Notes: a model not told the origin generated them from the sequence alone. Positions 15,938 through 23,624 are shown, numbered from the stretch's first letter. The stretch is 25,657 nt of DNA from JABWCE01 sp964355045 (GCA_964355045.1 CAYHCM010000043.1:1-25657); one strand, 5' to 3'. Made by a program: numbers and translations.

Positions 15938-16802
15938 ATTGAAAACAGTTTTAATCATAGCCAACCCCAAAGCAGGCAAAGGAAAACCCTTAAAAAAACT
16001 TCCTTTGGTGCAAAGCCATTTGGAAACGATTGGCTATGCTTCTATAATTTATTTTACCCAAAATATGTCTGATTATAAAGGAATAAATGAGGCAATCCAA
16101 ATAAATGAAAATGCAGATTGCTTAATTGTAATAGGCGGAGACGGAACATTGAACGATGTTATAAATTCCATTCCTGATAATTTTAAAATACCTTTAATAG
16201 TATTGCCTTGCGGAACTGGAAATGATTTTGCAACGTATTTATATCCTGATAAATCTAATGAAGAAGTATTGAATGGATTATTAAAAAAGGAAACGCTAAA
16301 TATTGATATTGGCGAATGTAATGGCAAAAAATTTATCAATGGATTGGGAATTGGGTTTGACGGATGGGTAGCCAAAAAAGCTGCTGAAGGCGTTAGCTGG
16401 GTTCCTGTTTTTTTAAAATATCATTTCGCTATTTTGCGTGGGTTGTTTACCTACAAAAGTTTTTATACCAGCCTTGGGCAATCGTTGATTATCGCAATAG
16501 CCAACGGTCCTTGCTATGGAGGTGGTTTTAAAATTGCCCCCAATGCTGACCCAACAGATGGTTTGCTCGATCTTTGGCAGATAAAACCAATACCTGTTTT
16601 AATGCGTCCTTATTTTTTAAGTCTGATAAAAAAAGGCGGGCATGCTAATATTGCCGGGCCATACAGCCATCAAACTATTAGAGAAATTAATATTCAGTGT
16701 CATAAAGCATTACCGGCTCATTTGGATGGAGAGTATTTTGAGGCGGAACGATTTGAGGTGAGGGTGTTGGAGGAGAGGGTGCGATTTATTACAATTAGTT
16801 AA
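15918..16802 (+). CDS. Diacylglycerol kinase-family lipid kinase
   Basis: 294 residues with the DAGK catalytic fold: IIANPKAGKGKP near the N-terminus, the nucleotide-binding loop IGGDGTLNDVIN, PCGTGNDFA, the central GIGFDGWVAKKA, and NGPCYGGGFKIAPNADPTDGLLDL with the conserved acidic residues. LDGEYF near the C-terminus is the usual HxDGE-like motif. Members phosphorylate diacylglycerol or related lipids (sphingoid bases in some Bacteroidota) at the inner face of the membrane; the substrate is not decided here. The ATG lies inside the mazG coding end (20-base overlap), so it is translated from the same message. The stop is five bases from the icmF stop on the other strand, leaving no room for a separate terminator. 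Confidence 0.88.
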   Translation: MQRNYHKLKTVLIIANPKAGKGKPLKKLPLVQSHLETIGYASIIYFTQNMSDYKGINEAIQINENADCLIVIGGDGTLNDVINSIPDNFKIPLIVLPCGTGNDFATYLYPDKSNEEVLNGLLKKETLNIDIGECNGKKFINGLGIGFDGWVAKKAAEGVSWVPVFLKYHFAILRGLFTYKSFYTSLGQSLIIAIANGPCYGGGFKIAPNADPTDGLLDLWQIKPIPVLMRPYFLSLIKKGGHANIAGPYSHQTIREINIQCHKALPAHLDGEYFEAERFEVRVLEERVRFITIS

Positions 16803-16807
16803 CCCCC

Positions 16808-19800
16808 TTACATATTCCTCCTATACTGCCCACCAACTTCAAACAGTGCATCGGTAATTTGTCCAAGTGAACAATACTTCCCGGCTTCCATCAGTTCTTC
16901 AAAAATATTTTTGTTTTGGATGGCGGCTAGCTGAACTTTTTTAAGGCTTTCCGCGCTTTTATCTTCGTAGTGAGTGTGAAGTTTAGTAAGAGTTTGTATT
17001 TGAAATTCTTTCTCTTCTTCAGTTGCCCGTATCACTTCTTTTGGCAAAATTGTAGGAGAGCCTTTGCTGCTCAAAAACGTATTTACCCCGATCAGCGGGT
17101 ATTCACCGCTGTGTTTCAGGGTTTCATAATACAGGCTTTCCTCCTGAATCTTTCCACGCTGATACATGGTTTCCATGGCTCCTAATACACCACCTCGTTC
17201 CGAAATTCGTTCAAATTCAAGCAACACTGCTTCCTCAACCAAATCGGTTAATTCTTCAATAATAAATGAACCTTGTAACGGGTTTTCATTTTTAGCCAAT
17301 CCCAATTCCCGGTTTATGATAAGTTGAATGGCCATAGCCCGCCTAACACTTTCTTCGGTAGGTGTGGTTATGGCTTCGTCGTAAGCATTGGTGTGTAAAC
17401 TATTGCAATTATCATAAATGGCATACAGGGCTTGAAGGGTAGTTCGGATATCATTAAAATCAATTTCCTGTGCGTGCAAGCTTCGGCCACTGGTTTGAAT
17501 ATGATATTTCAACATCTGACTTCGTTCATCGGCATGATATTTTGTTTTCATAGCCTTGGCCCAAATACGGCGGGCTACACGGCCTATTACTGCGTATTCA
17601 GGATCTATTCCATTGCTGAAAAAGAAAGAAAGGTTGGGTCCGAAATCGTTAATTTTCATTCCCCTGCTCAAATAATATTCAACATATGTAAATCCATTTG
17701 ACAAGGTAAATGCCAATTGTGAAATTGGATTGGCACCGGCCTCGGCTATATGGTAGCCCGAAATGGAAACCGAATAAAAATTTCGAACTTTTTTATTAAT
17801 AAAATATTCCTGCACATCTCCCATCAATCGAAGGGCAAACTCAGTACTGAAAATACAGGTGTTTTGAGCCTGATCTTCTTTTAAAATATCAGCCTGAACG
17901 GTTCCCCGCACTTGTGATAAAGTATGGGTTTTTATTTCTTCATAAATTTCTTTTGGCAAAACCTGATCACCGGTTACCCCTAAAAGAAAGGTTCCCAAAC
18001 CATTATTTCCTTCGGGCAGTTCGCCATTGTATTGAGGCTGAATTTGATTTTTAGATTTGTAAAGATCTGCAATTTTTTGTTTTACTTCTTTTTCCAAACC
18101 ATTTTTATGAATATAAATCTCACATTGCTGGTCAATAGCCGCATTCATAAAAAAAGCCAGCAGCATTGGAGCGGGGCCATTAATAGTCATGGAAACGGAT
18201 GTTTTTGGGTTGGCTAAATCAAAACCGCTGTAGAGTTTTTTAGCGTCATCAAGGCAACAAATACTCACGCCTGAATTTCCAATTTTTCCATAAATATCCG
18301 GACGGTAATCAGGGTCGCGGCCATAAAGGGTTACACTATCAAAAGCAGTTGAAAGCCTTTTGGCAGGCAAACCAATACTTACATAATGAAAACGTTTGTT
18401 TGTTCTCTCAGGTCCACCTTCACCGGCAAACATGCGGGTTGGGTCTTCTCCTTCTCGTTTAAAAGGGTACAAGCCGCTGGTATAGGGAAATTCTCCGGGA
18501 ACATTTTCCTGCAATTGCCATTTAAGCAAATCGCCCCAGGCCTCGTATTTTGGCAGGGCAATTTTTGGAACTTGTGTATGACTAAGGCTTTCCGTATGGG
18601 TTAAAATACTTAACTCTTTTCCCCTAACCTTAAATTTATATTCAGGATTTTTATATGTTTCAATTTTTTTAGGCCAAGCCTCAATGACTTTTAAATTTTT
18701 TGGATCAAAATCTAAACTTAATTCCTGATAGGTTTCTTCCAATCCTTTTATCAATCGGTCTTTATCCTCAAGCTTAGAATTTTTTAAAGTTTCGATGGAA
18801 GTTTTAAGCGCATATAAATTTTGAGCAATAGCGCTTTGTTCAATTACCAATTTATTGTAAGTGTGATTTTCTTCTGAAATTTCTGCTAAATAGCGGGTTC
18901 TGTTAGGTGGAATAATAAATATTTTTTCACTCATTTCACCCGAAAAAGCAAAAGTTGATTTATCATTAAATCCTGCTTTTTCAACCAATGCATCCATAAT
19001 AGCCCTGTACAAACTATTCATTCCCGGATCATTAAATTGAGAGGCAATGGTACCAAAAACAGGCATGGAATCAACACTTTTGTCAAATTGCTGGTGGTTG
19101 CGCTGATACTGTTTTCTTACATCGCGCAAGGCATCCAATGAACCGCGTTTATCAAATTTATTTAAAGCAATAAGGTCAGCAAAATCAAGCATATCTATTT
19201 TTTCCAATTGCGAAGCCGCCCCATATTCAGGCGTCATCACATACAAACACACATTGCTGTGGTCGGTAATTTCCGTATCGCTTTGGCCAATGCCTGATGT
19301 TTCAAGAATTATTAAATCGTAGCCTGCAGCTTTTAAAATCAAAATAGCATCATCCACATGTTTACTCAAAGCTAAATTGGCCTGGCGGGTAGCCAAACTC
19401 CGCATAAAAACCCGGGGATTTTTTATAGAATTCATACGAATCCTGTCACCAAGCAATGCTCCTCCGGTTTTGCGTTTGGATGGATCAACCGAAATAATTC
19501 CTATAGTTTTTTCAGGAAAATCTATCAAAAATCGCCGAACCAGTTCATCCACCAAACTTGATTTTCCGGCACCGCCTGTTCCTGTTATTCCTAATACGGG
19601 TGTTATTTGTCCTTGCGAAGCTTTTTGTTTTATTTGGTCAATATGTTTATCAAATTCCTCCGGAAAATTTTCAGCCGCCGAAATTAATCTGGCAATTGCC
19701 ATTGGGTTTTTCTCCTTTACCTGATTTATTTCTCCGTTAAGATTTTGCCCTGTCGGGTAATCCGATTGCTTTACCAAATCGTTAATCATACCCTGCAAAC

Positions 19801-20188
19801 CCAATGTTCGCCCATCATCAGGATGATAAAGACGAGTAATTCCATAATCCATCAATTCCTTAATTTCTTCGGGCAAAATAGTTCCACCTCCACCACCAAA
19901 TATTTTAATATGTTCTGCACCTTTTTGTTTTAACAGGTCGTGCATATATTTAAAATATTCAATGTGCCCTCCTTGATAACTAGTCATGGCAATAGCATTA
20001 GCATCCTCCTGAATGGCAGTATCCACTACCTCTTCAGCACTTCGGTCATGACCTAAATGGATCACTTCACATCCTGTAGCCTGAATTATTCGTCGCATCA
20101 CATTGATAGCTGCATCGTGTCCGTCGAATAATGAAGCAGCAGTAACAATACGAACTTTATTGATTGGTTTATAAACCTCAGTAACCAT
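16808..20188 (-). CDS. icmF: Fused isobutyryl-CoA mutase IcmF (B12 domain, G-protein chaperone, mutase)
   Basis: 1126 residues in the IcmF order. The N-terminal B12 domain has SLFDGHDAA with the cobalt ligand His24. A MeaB-like GTPase follows, with P-loop GTGGAGKSS (Lys209), ETSGIGQSD and NKFDKRG. A linker leads to the TIM-barrel mutase domain. IcmF interconverts isobutyryl-CoA and n-butyryl-CoA; the GTPase loads and protects the cofactor. Two residues separate this from methylmalonyl-CoA mutase: the RQYAG tyrosine of MCM is Phe587 in RMFAGEG, and the MCM carboxylate-binding arginine (VRNTY) is Gln775 in AQNTC. Both match isobutyryl-CoA mutases. It is likely used in branched-chain or fatty-acid metabolism. 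A -7 box lies 16 bases upstream and a strong terminator lies just beyond it on the same strand. Confidence 0.95.
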   Translation of the reverse strand: MVTEVYKPINKVRIVTAASLFDGHDAAINVMRRIIQATGCEVIHLGHDRSAEEVVDTAIQEDANAIAMTSYQGGHIEYFKYMHDLLKQKGAEHIKIFGGGGGTILPEEIKELMDYGITRLYHPDDGRTLGLQGMINDLVKQSDYPTGQNLNGEINQVKEKNPMAIARLISAAENFPEEFDKHIDQIKQKASQGQITPVLGITGTGGAGKSSLVDELVRRFLIDFPEKTIGIISVDPSKRKTGGALLGDRIRMNSIKNPRVFMRSLATRQANLALSKHVDDAILILKAAGYDLIILETSGIGQSDTEITDHSNVCLYVMTPEYGAASQLEKIDMLDFADLIALNKFDKRGSLDALRDVRKQYQRNHQQFDKSVDSMPVFGTIASQFNDPGMNSLYRAIMDALVEKAGFNDKSTFAFSGEMSEKIFIIPPNRTRYLAEISEENHTYNKLVIEQSAIAQNLYALKTSIETLKNSKLEDKDRLIKGLEETYQELSLDFDPKNLKVIEAWPKKIETYKNPEYKFKVRGKELSILTHTESLSHTQVPKIALPKYEAWGDLLKWQLQENVPGEFPYTSGLYPFKREGEDPTRMFAGEGGPERTNKRFHYVSIGLPAKRLSTAFDSVTLYGRDPDYRPDIYGKIGNSGVSICCLDDAKKLYSGFDLANPKTSVSMTINGPAPMLLAFFMNAAIDQQCEIYIHKNGLEKEVKQKIADLYKSKNQIQPQYNGELPEGNNGLGTFLLGVTGDQVLPKEIYEEIKTHTLSQVRGTVQADILKEDQAQNTCIFSTEFALRLMGDVQEYFINKKVRNFYSVSISGYHIAEAGANPISQLAFTLSNGFTYVEYYLSRGMKINDFGPNLSFFFSNGIDPEYAVIGRVARRIWAKAMKTKYHADERSQMLKYHIQTSGRSLHAQEIDFNDIRTTLQALYAIYDNCNSLHTNAYDEAITTPTEESVRRAMAIQLIINRELGLAKNENPLQGSFIIEELTDLVEEAVLLEFERISERGGVLGAMETMYQRGKIQEESLYYETLKHSGEYPLIGVNTFLSSKGSPTILPKEVIRATEEEKEFQIQTLTKLHTHYEDKSAESLKKVQLAAIQNKNIFEELMEAGKYCSLGQITDALFEVGGQYRRNM

Positions 20189-20204
20189 AGATTTTTATAC
20201 GAGG

Positions 20205-20212
20205 CAAAGATA
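20205..20212 (-). promoter_or_regulatory. -7 box TATCTTTG for icmF
   Basis: On the minus strand TATCTTTG fits TAnnTTTG exactly and ends 16 bases before ATG 20188. It lies downstream of the terminator at 20233-20266, so it could give icmF its own transcript independent of anything started further upstream. No clear TTG is present at -33. Confidence 0.5.
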
Positions 20213-20232
20213 ATTTTTTAAAGCGAATGGGC

Positions 20233-20266
20233 TAAAATAAAAAGGGCCCTTTCTCAGGAGGACCCT
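20233..20266 (-). terminator. Strong intrinsic terminator on minus strand
   Basis: On the minus strand AGGGTCCT, an eight-base loop CCTGAGAA, AGGGCCCT, then TTTTATTTTA. The stem has eight pairs with one G-U. There is no T-tract on the plus-strand side, so it works only for leftward transcription. No protein gene on the minus strand ends here, so it must end a non-coding transcript or act within an icmF leader. Confidence 0.82.
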
Positions 20267-20349
20267 AATTCGTCAATTGACAGTAAGTGAGTTAGTATTT
20301 ATCATATTTATGGCCTGGGCTATTAGTTTATGATAAACCTAATGTAGTA
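20235..20349 (-). ncRNA. Candidate sigma-54-dependent small RNA, about 115 nt
   Basis: It is bounded by a sigma-54-type promoter (20361-20375; expected start near 20349) and an intrinsic terminator. No ORF of meaningful length is present. The RNA would fold as a 5' imperfect hairpin: TTTATCATA near the 5' end pairs with TATGATAAA, with a GCC/GGC tip. An unpaired stretch rich in ACT/CUU follows, then the palindrome GTCAATTGAC, then the terminator hairpin. The terminator's left arm and loop include UCCUCCU, which resembles anti-Shine-Dalgarno sequence and could target mRNAs, though half of it is in the stem. The alternative is that this is the 5' part of an icmF leader controlled by the terminator. 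It matches no RNA family that I recognise. Confidence 0.6.
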
Positions 20350-20360
20350 ATTTATATATT

Positions 20361-20375
20361 CCAATAACCGTGCCA
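20361..20375 (-). promoter_or_regulatory. Sigma-54 (RpoN) promoter TGGCACGGTTATTGG
   Basis: Read on the minus strand it fits TGGCACG-N4-TTGC at every position but the last (G for C), with the required ten bases between the -24 GG and the -12 doublet. It lies in non-coding DNA and points at a structured stretch ending in a terminator. Confidence 0.65.
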
Positions 20376-20493
20376 TTTCGATATATTTTAACAAGCAGCA
20401 TTTGTAAATTACAGATATTAAGTAAGATAAAATATTTTTTGCACCGAAATCGCTGTTGTTCAAAAAGAAAAATAATCCCAAAAAGAATCAAAT

Positions 20494-20516
20494 AGTCTAA
20501 TAATGAATAATAGACT
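20494..20516. promoter_or_regulatory. Possible enhancer-binding dyad upstream of the sigma-54 promoter
   Basis: AGTCTA, 11 bases, TAGACT: a six-base dyad whose spacing suits the Fis-type helix-turn-helix of sigma-54 activators. It lies about 120 bp upstream of the -24 element, in the normal range for an activator site. A six-base dyad in AT-rich DNA can occur by chance. Confidence 0.35.
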
Positions 20517-20777
20517 GCATTTTGAGACAGGTAAATGGGGAGGTTATTATTGAAAATGCATTAATAAGAAAAATACTTAGATTTGTGCAGGCTTTTATTA
20601 ATCATTAGAATGTGCTTAACCCTTATTATTATTACAGTTTATAGAAAAATTCTTACGAGAAAAGAAGAAAAGATTGTAGTTAGCTGAATTTTAAAAAAAG
20701 AGATAATAACCATTTTATCCGTCCATATTTGAGAAATAGCAACATTCGAAAAAAATAAAATTTAATTCACTTTTAAT
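20517..20777. other. Remainder of the gene-free gap before the class IV aminotransferase gene
   Basis: AT-rich stretch with no supportable protein gene. It holds a TAGATTTG word (20578-20585, plus strand) that fits the -7 consensus but lies about 190 bases from the next ATG with no properly spaced -33. No tRNA, riboswitch or repeat was recognised. Confidence 0.6.
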
Positions 20778-21491
20778 ATGAACCATTCATTAGATACAAA
20801 CCGGGCTTTTCTTTACGGCGACGGCTTTTTTGAAACCTTCAAAATTAATAATGGAACATGTGAAAGATTTGGATTGCACTACAACCGGATACTTCAATCT
20901 GTTGCATTGCTTCAAATGGAATGGAATAGTGCCTGGACGCAACTTTTTTTCGAAGAATTATTATTAACGGAAAGCAAAAAATTTGAAGAATCAATTTTAA
21001 AGGTTCGAATAATTTTTTATCGCAAATCTGCCGGAACATATTTACCTGAAAAGGATTCAACTGATTTTTATTTAAAGTTGGAACCATACGTTGTTATTCA
21101 AAAAATTATTCTTAAAGCCGGTATTTATCCTTTAGCAAAAAAATCCTGTAATTTTTTATCTTCCCTTAAAACCACCTCCAGTTTGATGTTTGTGATGGCC
21201 GCTAAATTTGCAAAGGAAAAAGGATGGGATGAGGCTATAATTATTAATGAATATGGCCGTGTTTGTGAAGCCTTAACGTCAAATATTTTTTTAAAAAAGG
21301 AAAATATTTTTTATACACCTCCCCTAAGCGAAGGCTGTATTGACGGTATAAATCGGAAAGCGTTTTTATCCGAAAATAAAAATGTAATTGAAAAACCAAT
21401 TGAAATAGAGGAATTAAAAAACCATCAAATTTTCTTTAGTAATGCTGTGAGGGGAATGGTTGAGGGTCAATTTAAATTTGACAATTTTTAG
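20778..21491 (+). CDS. Class IV aminotransferase, likely aminodeoxychorismate lyase-like (PabC)
   Basis: 237 residues of the fold-type IV PLP enzymes. The N-terminal FLYGDGFFETFK is the family signature, and HYNRI occupies the place of the HxxRL motif. The PLP-binding lysine is Lys131 in SLKTTSSLMFVMAAK, and Glu164 in GRVCEALTSNIF is the residue that contacts the PLP ring nitrogen. LSEGCIDGINRKAFL and a C-terminal IFFSNAVRGM follow. The length is slightly short for branched-chain aminotransferases (about 300) and suits 4-amino-4-deoxychorismate lyase, which makes p-aminobenzoate for folate. Substrate choice between lyase and amino-acid transamination cannot be settled by reading. The gene is monocistronic, convergent with the VanX-like gene 16 bp away. 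Confidence 0.8.
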   Translation: MNHSLDTNRAFLYGDGFFETFKINNGTCERFGLHYNRILQSVALLQMEWNSAWTQLFFEELLLTESKKFEESILKVRIIFYRKSAGTYLPEKDSTDFYLKLEPYVVIQKIILKAGIYPLAKKSCNFLSSLKTTSSLMFVMAAKFAKEKGWDEAIIINEYGRVCEALTSNIFLKKENIFYTPPLSEGCIDGINRKAFLSENKNVIEKPIEIEELKNHQIFFSNAVRGMVEGQFKFDNF

Positions 21492-21507
21492 AAATTAGTC
21501 AATATAA

Positions 21508-22224
21508 TTAATTACACTTCCATAATTCATTTTCTATAGAATACCTTACCCGGTTAAATGAATAATGCCACCATTCAGAGTTGATAGTATCAAATCCTTG
21601 TTTTTTCATCAATGCCTTTAAAAGGTTTCTATTTGCTAAACTTTCAGCCGGTAATTTTTTATAATTCCAGTGGCTTTTTGTGCTAAAATCATCATATAAA
21701 TTTCCCATATCTATTGGCTTCCCTTCTATGTCTGCCAAAGTTAAATCTACAGCCAAACCCCTATTATGTTGCGACCCAACAGAAGGAGATGTTACATAAG
21801 CAGCATCAGGCTTTATTTCCCAAAGTATTTTTTGAACATCCAGAGGACGATAACAGTCATAAATCAAAATTTTGTAGCCTGATTTATTGGCCTCATCCGA
21901 AACTTTCATCAAAGCCTTTGCTGCTTCCGGCCTTAAGTAACAGGCGGCACAAGGGTAAATTTGTTTTCCGGTAAAATTGTTTTTGGTAGCATACCTGATA
22001 TTAAAAATCGCCTCGGGCAAACTATCTATTAAATTTATCCAGTTTCCTTCAAGCGCGCTTTTATCTATTGATTTTATTTGAATAGTAGCCCCTTTTAACA
22101 AGGCTTTAGTTGTATCATCAGGCAAATTAACGGAATTGGAATCGGCTGTTTGCGAATTACACGAACCCAATAATAAAACCAGTATTATTTTCCACGTAAT
22201 TTTTTGACTGAGGTTAATCATCAT
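21508..22224 (-). CDS. D-alanyl-D-alanine dipeptidase lipoprotein (M15, VanX/DdpX-like)
   Basis: 238 residues from ATG 22224; the frame opens at a TTG (22230) two codons earlier, which is less likely than either ATG at 22224 or 22221. The signal ends in LLLGSC, so Cys22 is lipidated and the enzyme is anchored outside the cytoplasm. The M15D zinc site is complete: SQHNRGLAVDLT (His153, Asp160) and SEWWHYSF (catalytic Glu217, zinc ligand His220). YDCYRPLDVQ carries the conserved arginine that orients the substrate. The family hydrolyses D-Ala-D-Ala dipeptide. Without a VanH/VanA context a role in nutrient use or wall recycling is more likely than vancomycin resistance. It is divergent from the PCD gene. 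Confidence 0.88.
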   Translation of the reverse strand: MMINLSQKITWKIILVLLLGSCNSQTADSNSVNLPDDTTKALLKGATIQIKSIDKSALEGNWINLIDSLPEAIFNIRYATKNNFTGKQIYPCAACYLRPEAAKALMKVSDEANKSGYKILIYDCYRPLDVQKILWEIKPDAAYVTSPSVGSQHNRGLAVDLTLADIEGKPIDMGNLYDDFSTKSHWNYKKLPAESLANRNLLKALMKKQGFDTINSEWWHYSFNRVRYSIENELWKCN

Positions 22225-22307
22225 CTTCAATAAAGTTGGTAATTATAATTCATTTCAGGAAATTAATTGAACATTTGGCAATTAAAGAAATTAACTATCA
22301 AAAGGTT

Positions 22308-22315
22308 TAAATTTG
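22308..22315 (+). promoter_or_regulatory. -7 box TAAATTTG for PCD gene
   Basis: TAAATTTG fits TAnnTTTG exactly and lies 29 bases ahead of ATG 22345. It also falls inside the longer frame opening at 22267, which supports the shorter start. The nearest upstream TTG is 30 bases away, too far for a standard -33. Confidence 0.45.
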
Positions 22316-22344
22316 TCCTGTTAAAATCTCTAATAAATACAACT

Positions 22345-22626
22345 ATGGAAACCTTCAACGCTCAACAAATTAATGAAAAATTAAAATCCCTTAAAGGTTG
22401 GTCATTGGTAAATGAAGCTATTGAAAAGCATTATAAATTCAAAGATTTTAAGCACGCCTTAGCGTTTATTGTTCATGTTGGTTTATATGCTGAACAAGCC
22501 GATCATCACCCTGAAATTTTTAATGTGTATAATAAAATTACCTTACGGCTAAACACACATACAGCCAAAGGTATTTCTGATAAAGACTTTGCTTTGGCAA
22601 AAAAAATTGATGCTATAAAGTTATAA
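22345..22626 (+). CDS. 4a-hydroxytetrahydrobiopterin dehydratase (pterin carbinolamine dehydratase)
   Basis: 93 residues from ATG 22345, the length of the family. An in-frame ATT/ATG region from 22267 adds 26 low-quality residues covering the promoter and is rejected. The active-site pattern is present: ADHHPEIFNVYNKITLRLNTH (His54, His55, His72), followed by AKGISDKDFALAKKID. The enzyme dehydrates 4a-hydroxytetrahydrobiopterin formed by aromatic amino-acid hydroxylases, so a phenylalanine hydroxylase is expected elsewhere in the genome. Its last six bases (TTATAA) overlap the original end of the TfoX-like gene on the other strand. Confidence 0.93.
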   Translation: METFNAQQINEKLKSLKGWSLVNEAIEKHYKFKDFKHALAFIVHVGLYAEQADHHPEIFNVYNKITLRLNTHTAKGISDKDFALAKKIDAIKL

Positions 22627-22929
22627 ACCCTTCACATAATCCATTGCCTTTTCAGCCAGTTCTTTCCATCTGTCGGCATAGTGCTATGAAAGCTGCACCC
22701 AGCCGCCCATCTGCCTTCCGGCCATAGGTTCAAAGATTTTGGCACCATCCAAACTCAGGGCTTCTTTCATCGCATCTCCTTCTAGTTTAAAAACCATATC
22801 CTCTTTCCAATACATTATACCGGCTTTTCCGTTAGGGGCTTTCATACATAATGCCCCAAACATTTTTCCTTCTTTGGTTTCGGGTATATCTGAAGCTATG
22901 GCATGAAATAAGGATTCGGCCTGAGTCAT
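22621..22929 (-). pseudogene. TfoX N-terminal-domain-like protein interrupted by an in-frame TAG
   Basis: The intact part (22929 to 22684) has 81 residues: MFGALCMK, GKAGIMYWKEDMVFKLEG, LDGAKIFEPM and GRQMGGWVQLS, all typical of small TfoX_N-like proteins. A TAG at 22684-22686 ends the frame there, but the same frame continues with HYADRWKELAEKAMDYVKGL to a TAA at 22621-22623, which is exactly the conserved C-terminal helix of the family (usual form VQVPxxHxDKWxxxAExALxYV). The TAG sits where members have an aromatic residue, so one base change from a Tyr codon explains it. The truncated 81-residue form may or may not fold. The function of stand-alone TfoX_N proteins is unknown; competence is known only for full TfoX. 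It follows the lipoprotein gene by 11 bp. Confidence 0.8.
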
Positions 22930-22940
22930 TTTTTTTAATT

Positions 22941-23624
22941 TTATTCAGGAATAATATAGGTATGTGTTTTAACTCCGTCGTAAATAAATAAGGTGCTTTT
23001 TTTATAATTGCTTACATCTATATCATACCACAAATTAAATTCGGTAGGGCATGCCTCATAAGGGCTTGTAATAAATCCGTAAGATTTCGTTTCACCCATT
23101 GACTGTGTGGTTTTATACAGCGTGATATACGTTTTTCTTCCTCTTGTACAACCATTGTAGGTTATTAACAATTTGAGTTTAAAATTCTCAAATTTAAAAT
23201 TTTTAATAACACCTGTTCTTTCATTTATGTTGATAGTAGCGCTGTCGCGGCTTTTTACAAACCCGTAATAATTGGTAATAATGGTTTCATTGAGGATAGG
23301 CTGGGCGGCGGTAAGCTCAATATATTGTTTTTTATCCCCGTCTTTTTTGCGTAAATACCCTGAATACTGAATATGAAACCCATCTTTTTTAAAAGCCGGG
23401 GCTATGGCACAGGGGTAATATTTAGAAGTAGTAGTTTCATCCACATAGTTTGAAATATAAAAGGTGGTATCTTCCAGTTTCACGGTTCCGTTTATTATAT
23501 CCACCGTATCGTTGGCCGGATATTCAACGCAGGTTGGTTCTTCGGGATACGGGCCTTTGTAGGTATCAGAACAAGAGCCGAAAAATAGCAGACTGGATAA
23601 TAAAGAGAAATATATGAATTTCAT
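22941..23624 (-). CDS. Lipoprotein of unknown function
   Basis: 227 residues. The N-terminus MKFIYFSLLSSLLFFGSC ends in a lipobox, so Cys18 is lipidated after signal removal. The rest is beta-rich with alternating polar and hydrophobic residues (for example TVKLEDTTFYISNY, FKLKLLITYN, KTYITLYKTT, STLFIYDGVKTHTYIIPE) and three further cysteines after the first. I recognise no family or active site. It has the best promoter in the window upstream and the TfoX-like gene 11 bp downstream, so both are probably on one transcript. Confidence 0.75.
   Translation of the reverse strand: MKFIYFSLLSSLLFFGSCSDTYKGPYPEEPTCVEYPANDTVDIINGTVKLEDTTFYISNYVDETTTSKYYPCAIAPAFKKDGFHIQYSGYLRKKDGDKKQYIELTAAQPILNETIITNYYGFVKSRDSATININERTGVIKNFKFENFKLKLLITYNGCTRGRKTYITLYKTTQSMGETKSYGFITSPYEACPTEFNLWYDIDVSNYKKSTLFIYDGVKTHTYIIPE

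Noticed and set aside
20610..20687. 25-residue ORF beginning MCLTLIIITVY in the long gap
   Set aside because: No promoter at a suitable distance, no recognisable pattern and ordinary length for chance in AT-rich DNA.
20189..20777. Cobalamin riboswitch upstream of icmF
   Set aside because: No B12-box-like sequence or the typical multi-branched architecture is seen; the minus-strand body is too short and AT-rich for this class.
21508..22224. VanX as part of a vancomycin-resistance cluster
   Set aside because: No vanH, vanA or two-component genes are nearby; a lone M15D lipoprotein fits recycling or nutrition better.
5194..22686. Alternative genetic code (TAA or TAG as sense)
   Set aside because: Many intact genes here end with TAA and TAG at the expected family lengths (for example TAG at 724-726 and 1243-1245), so both codons act as stops.
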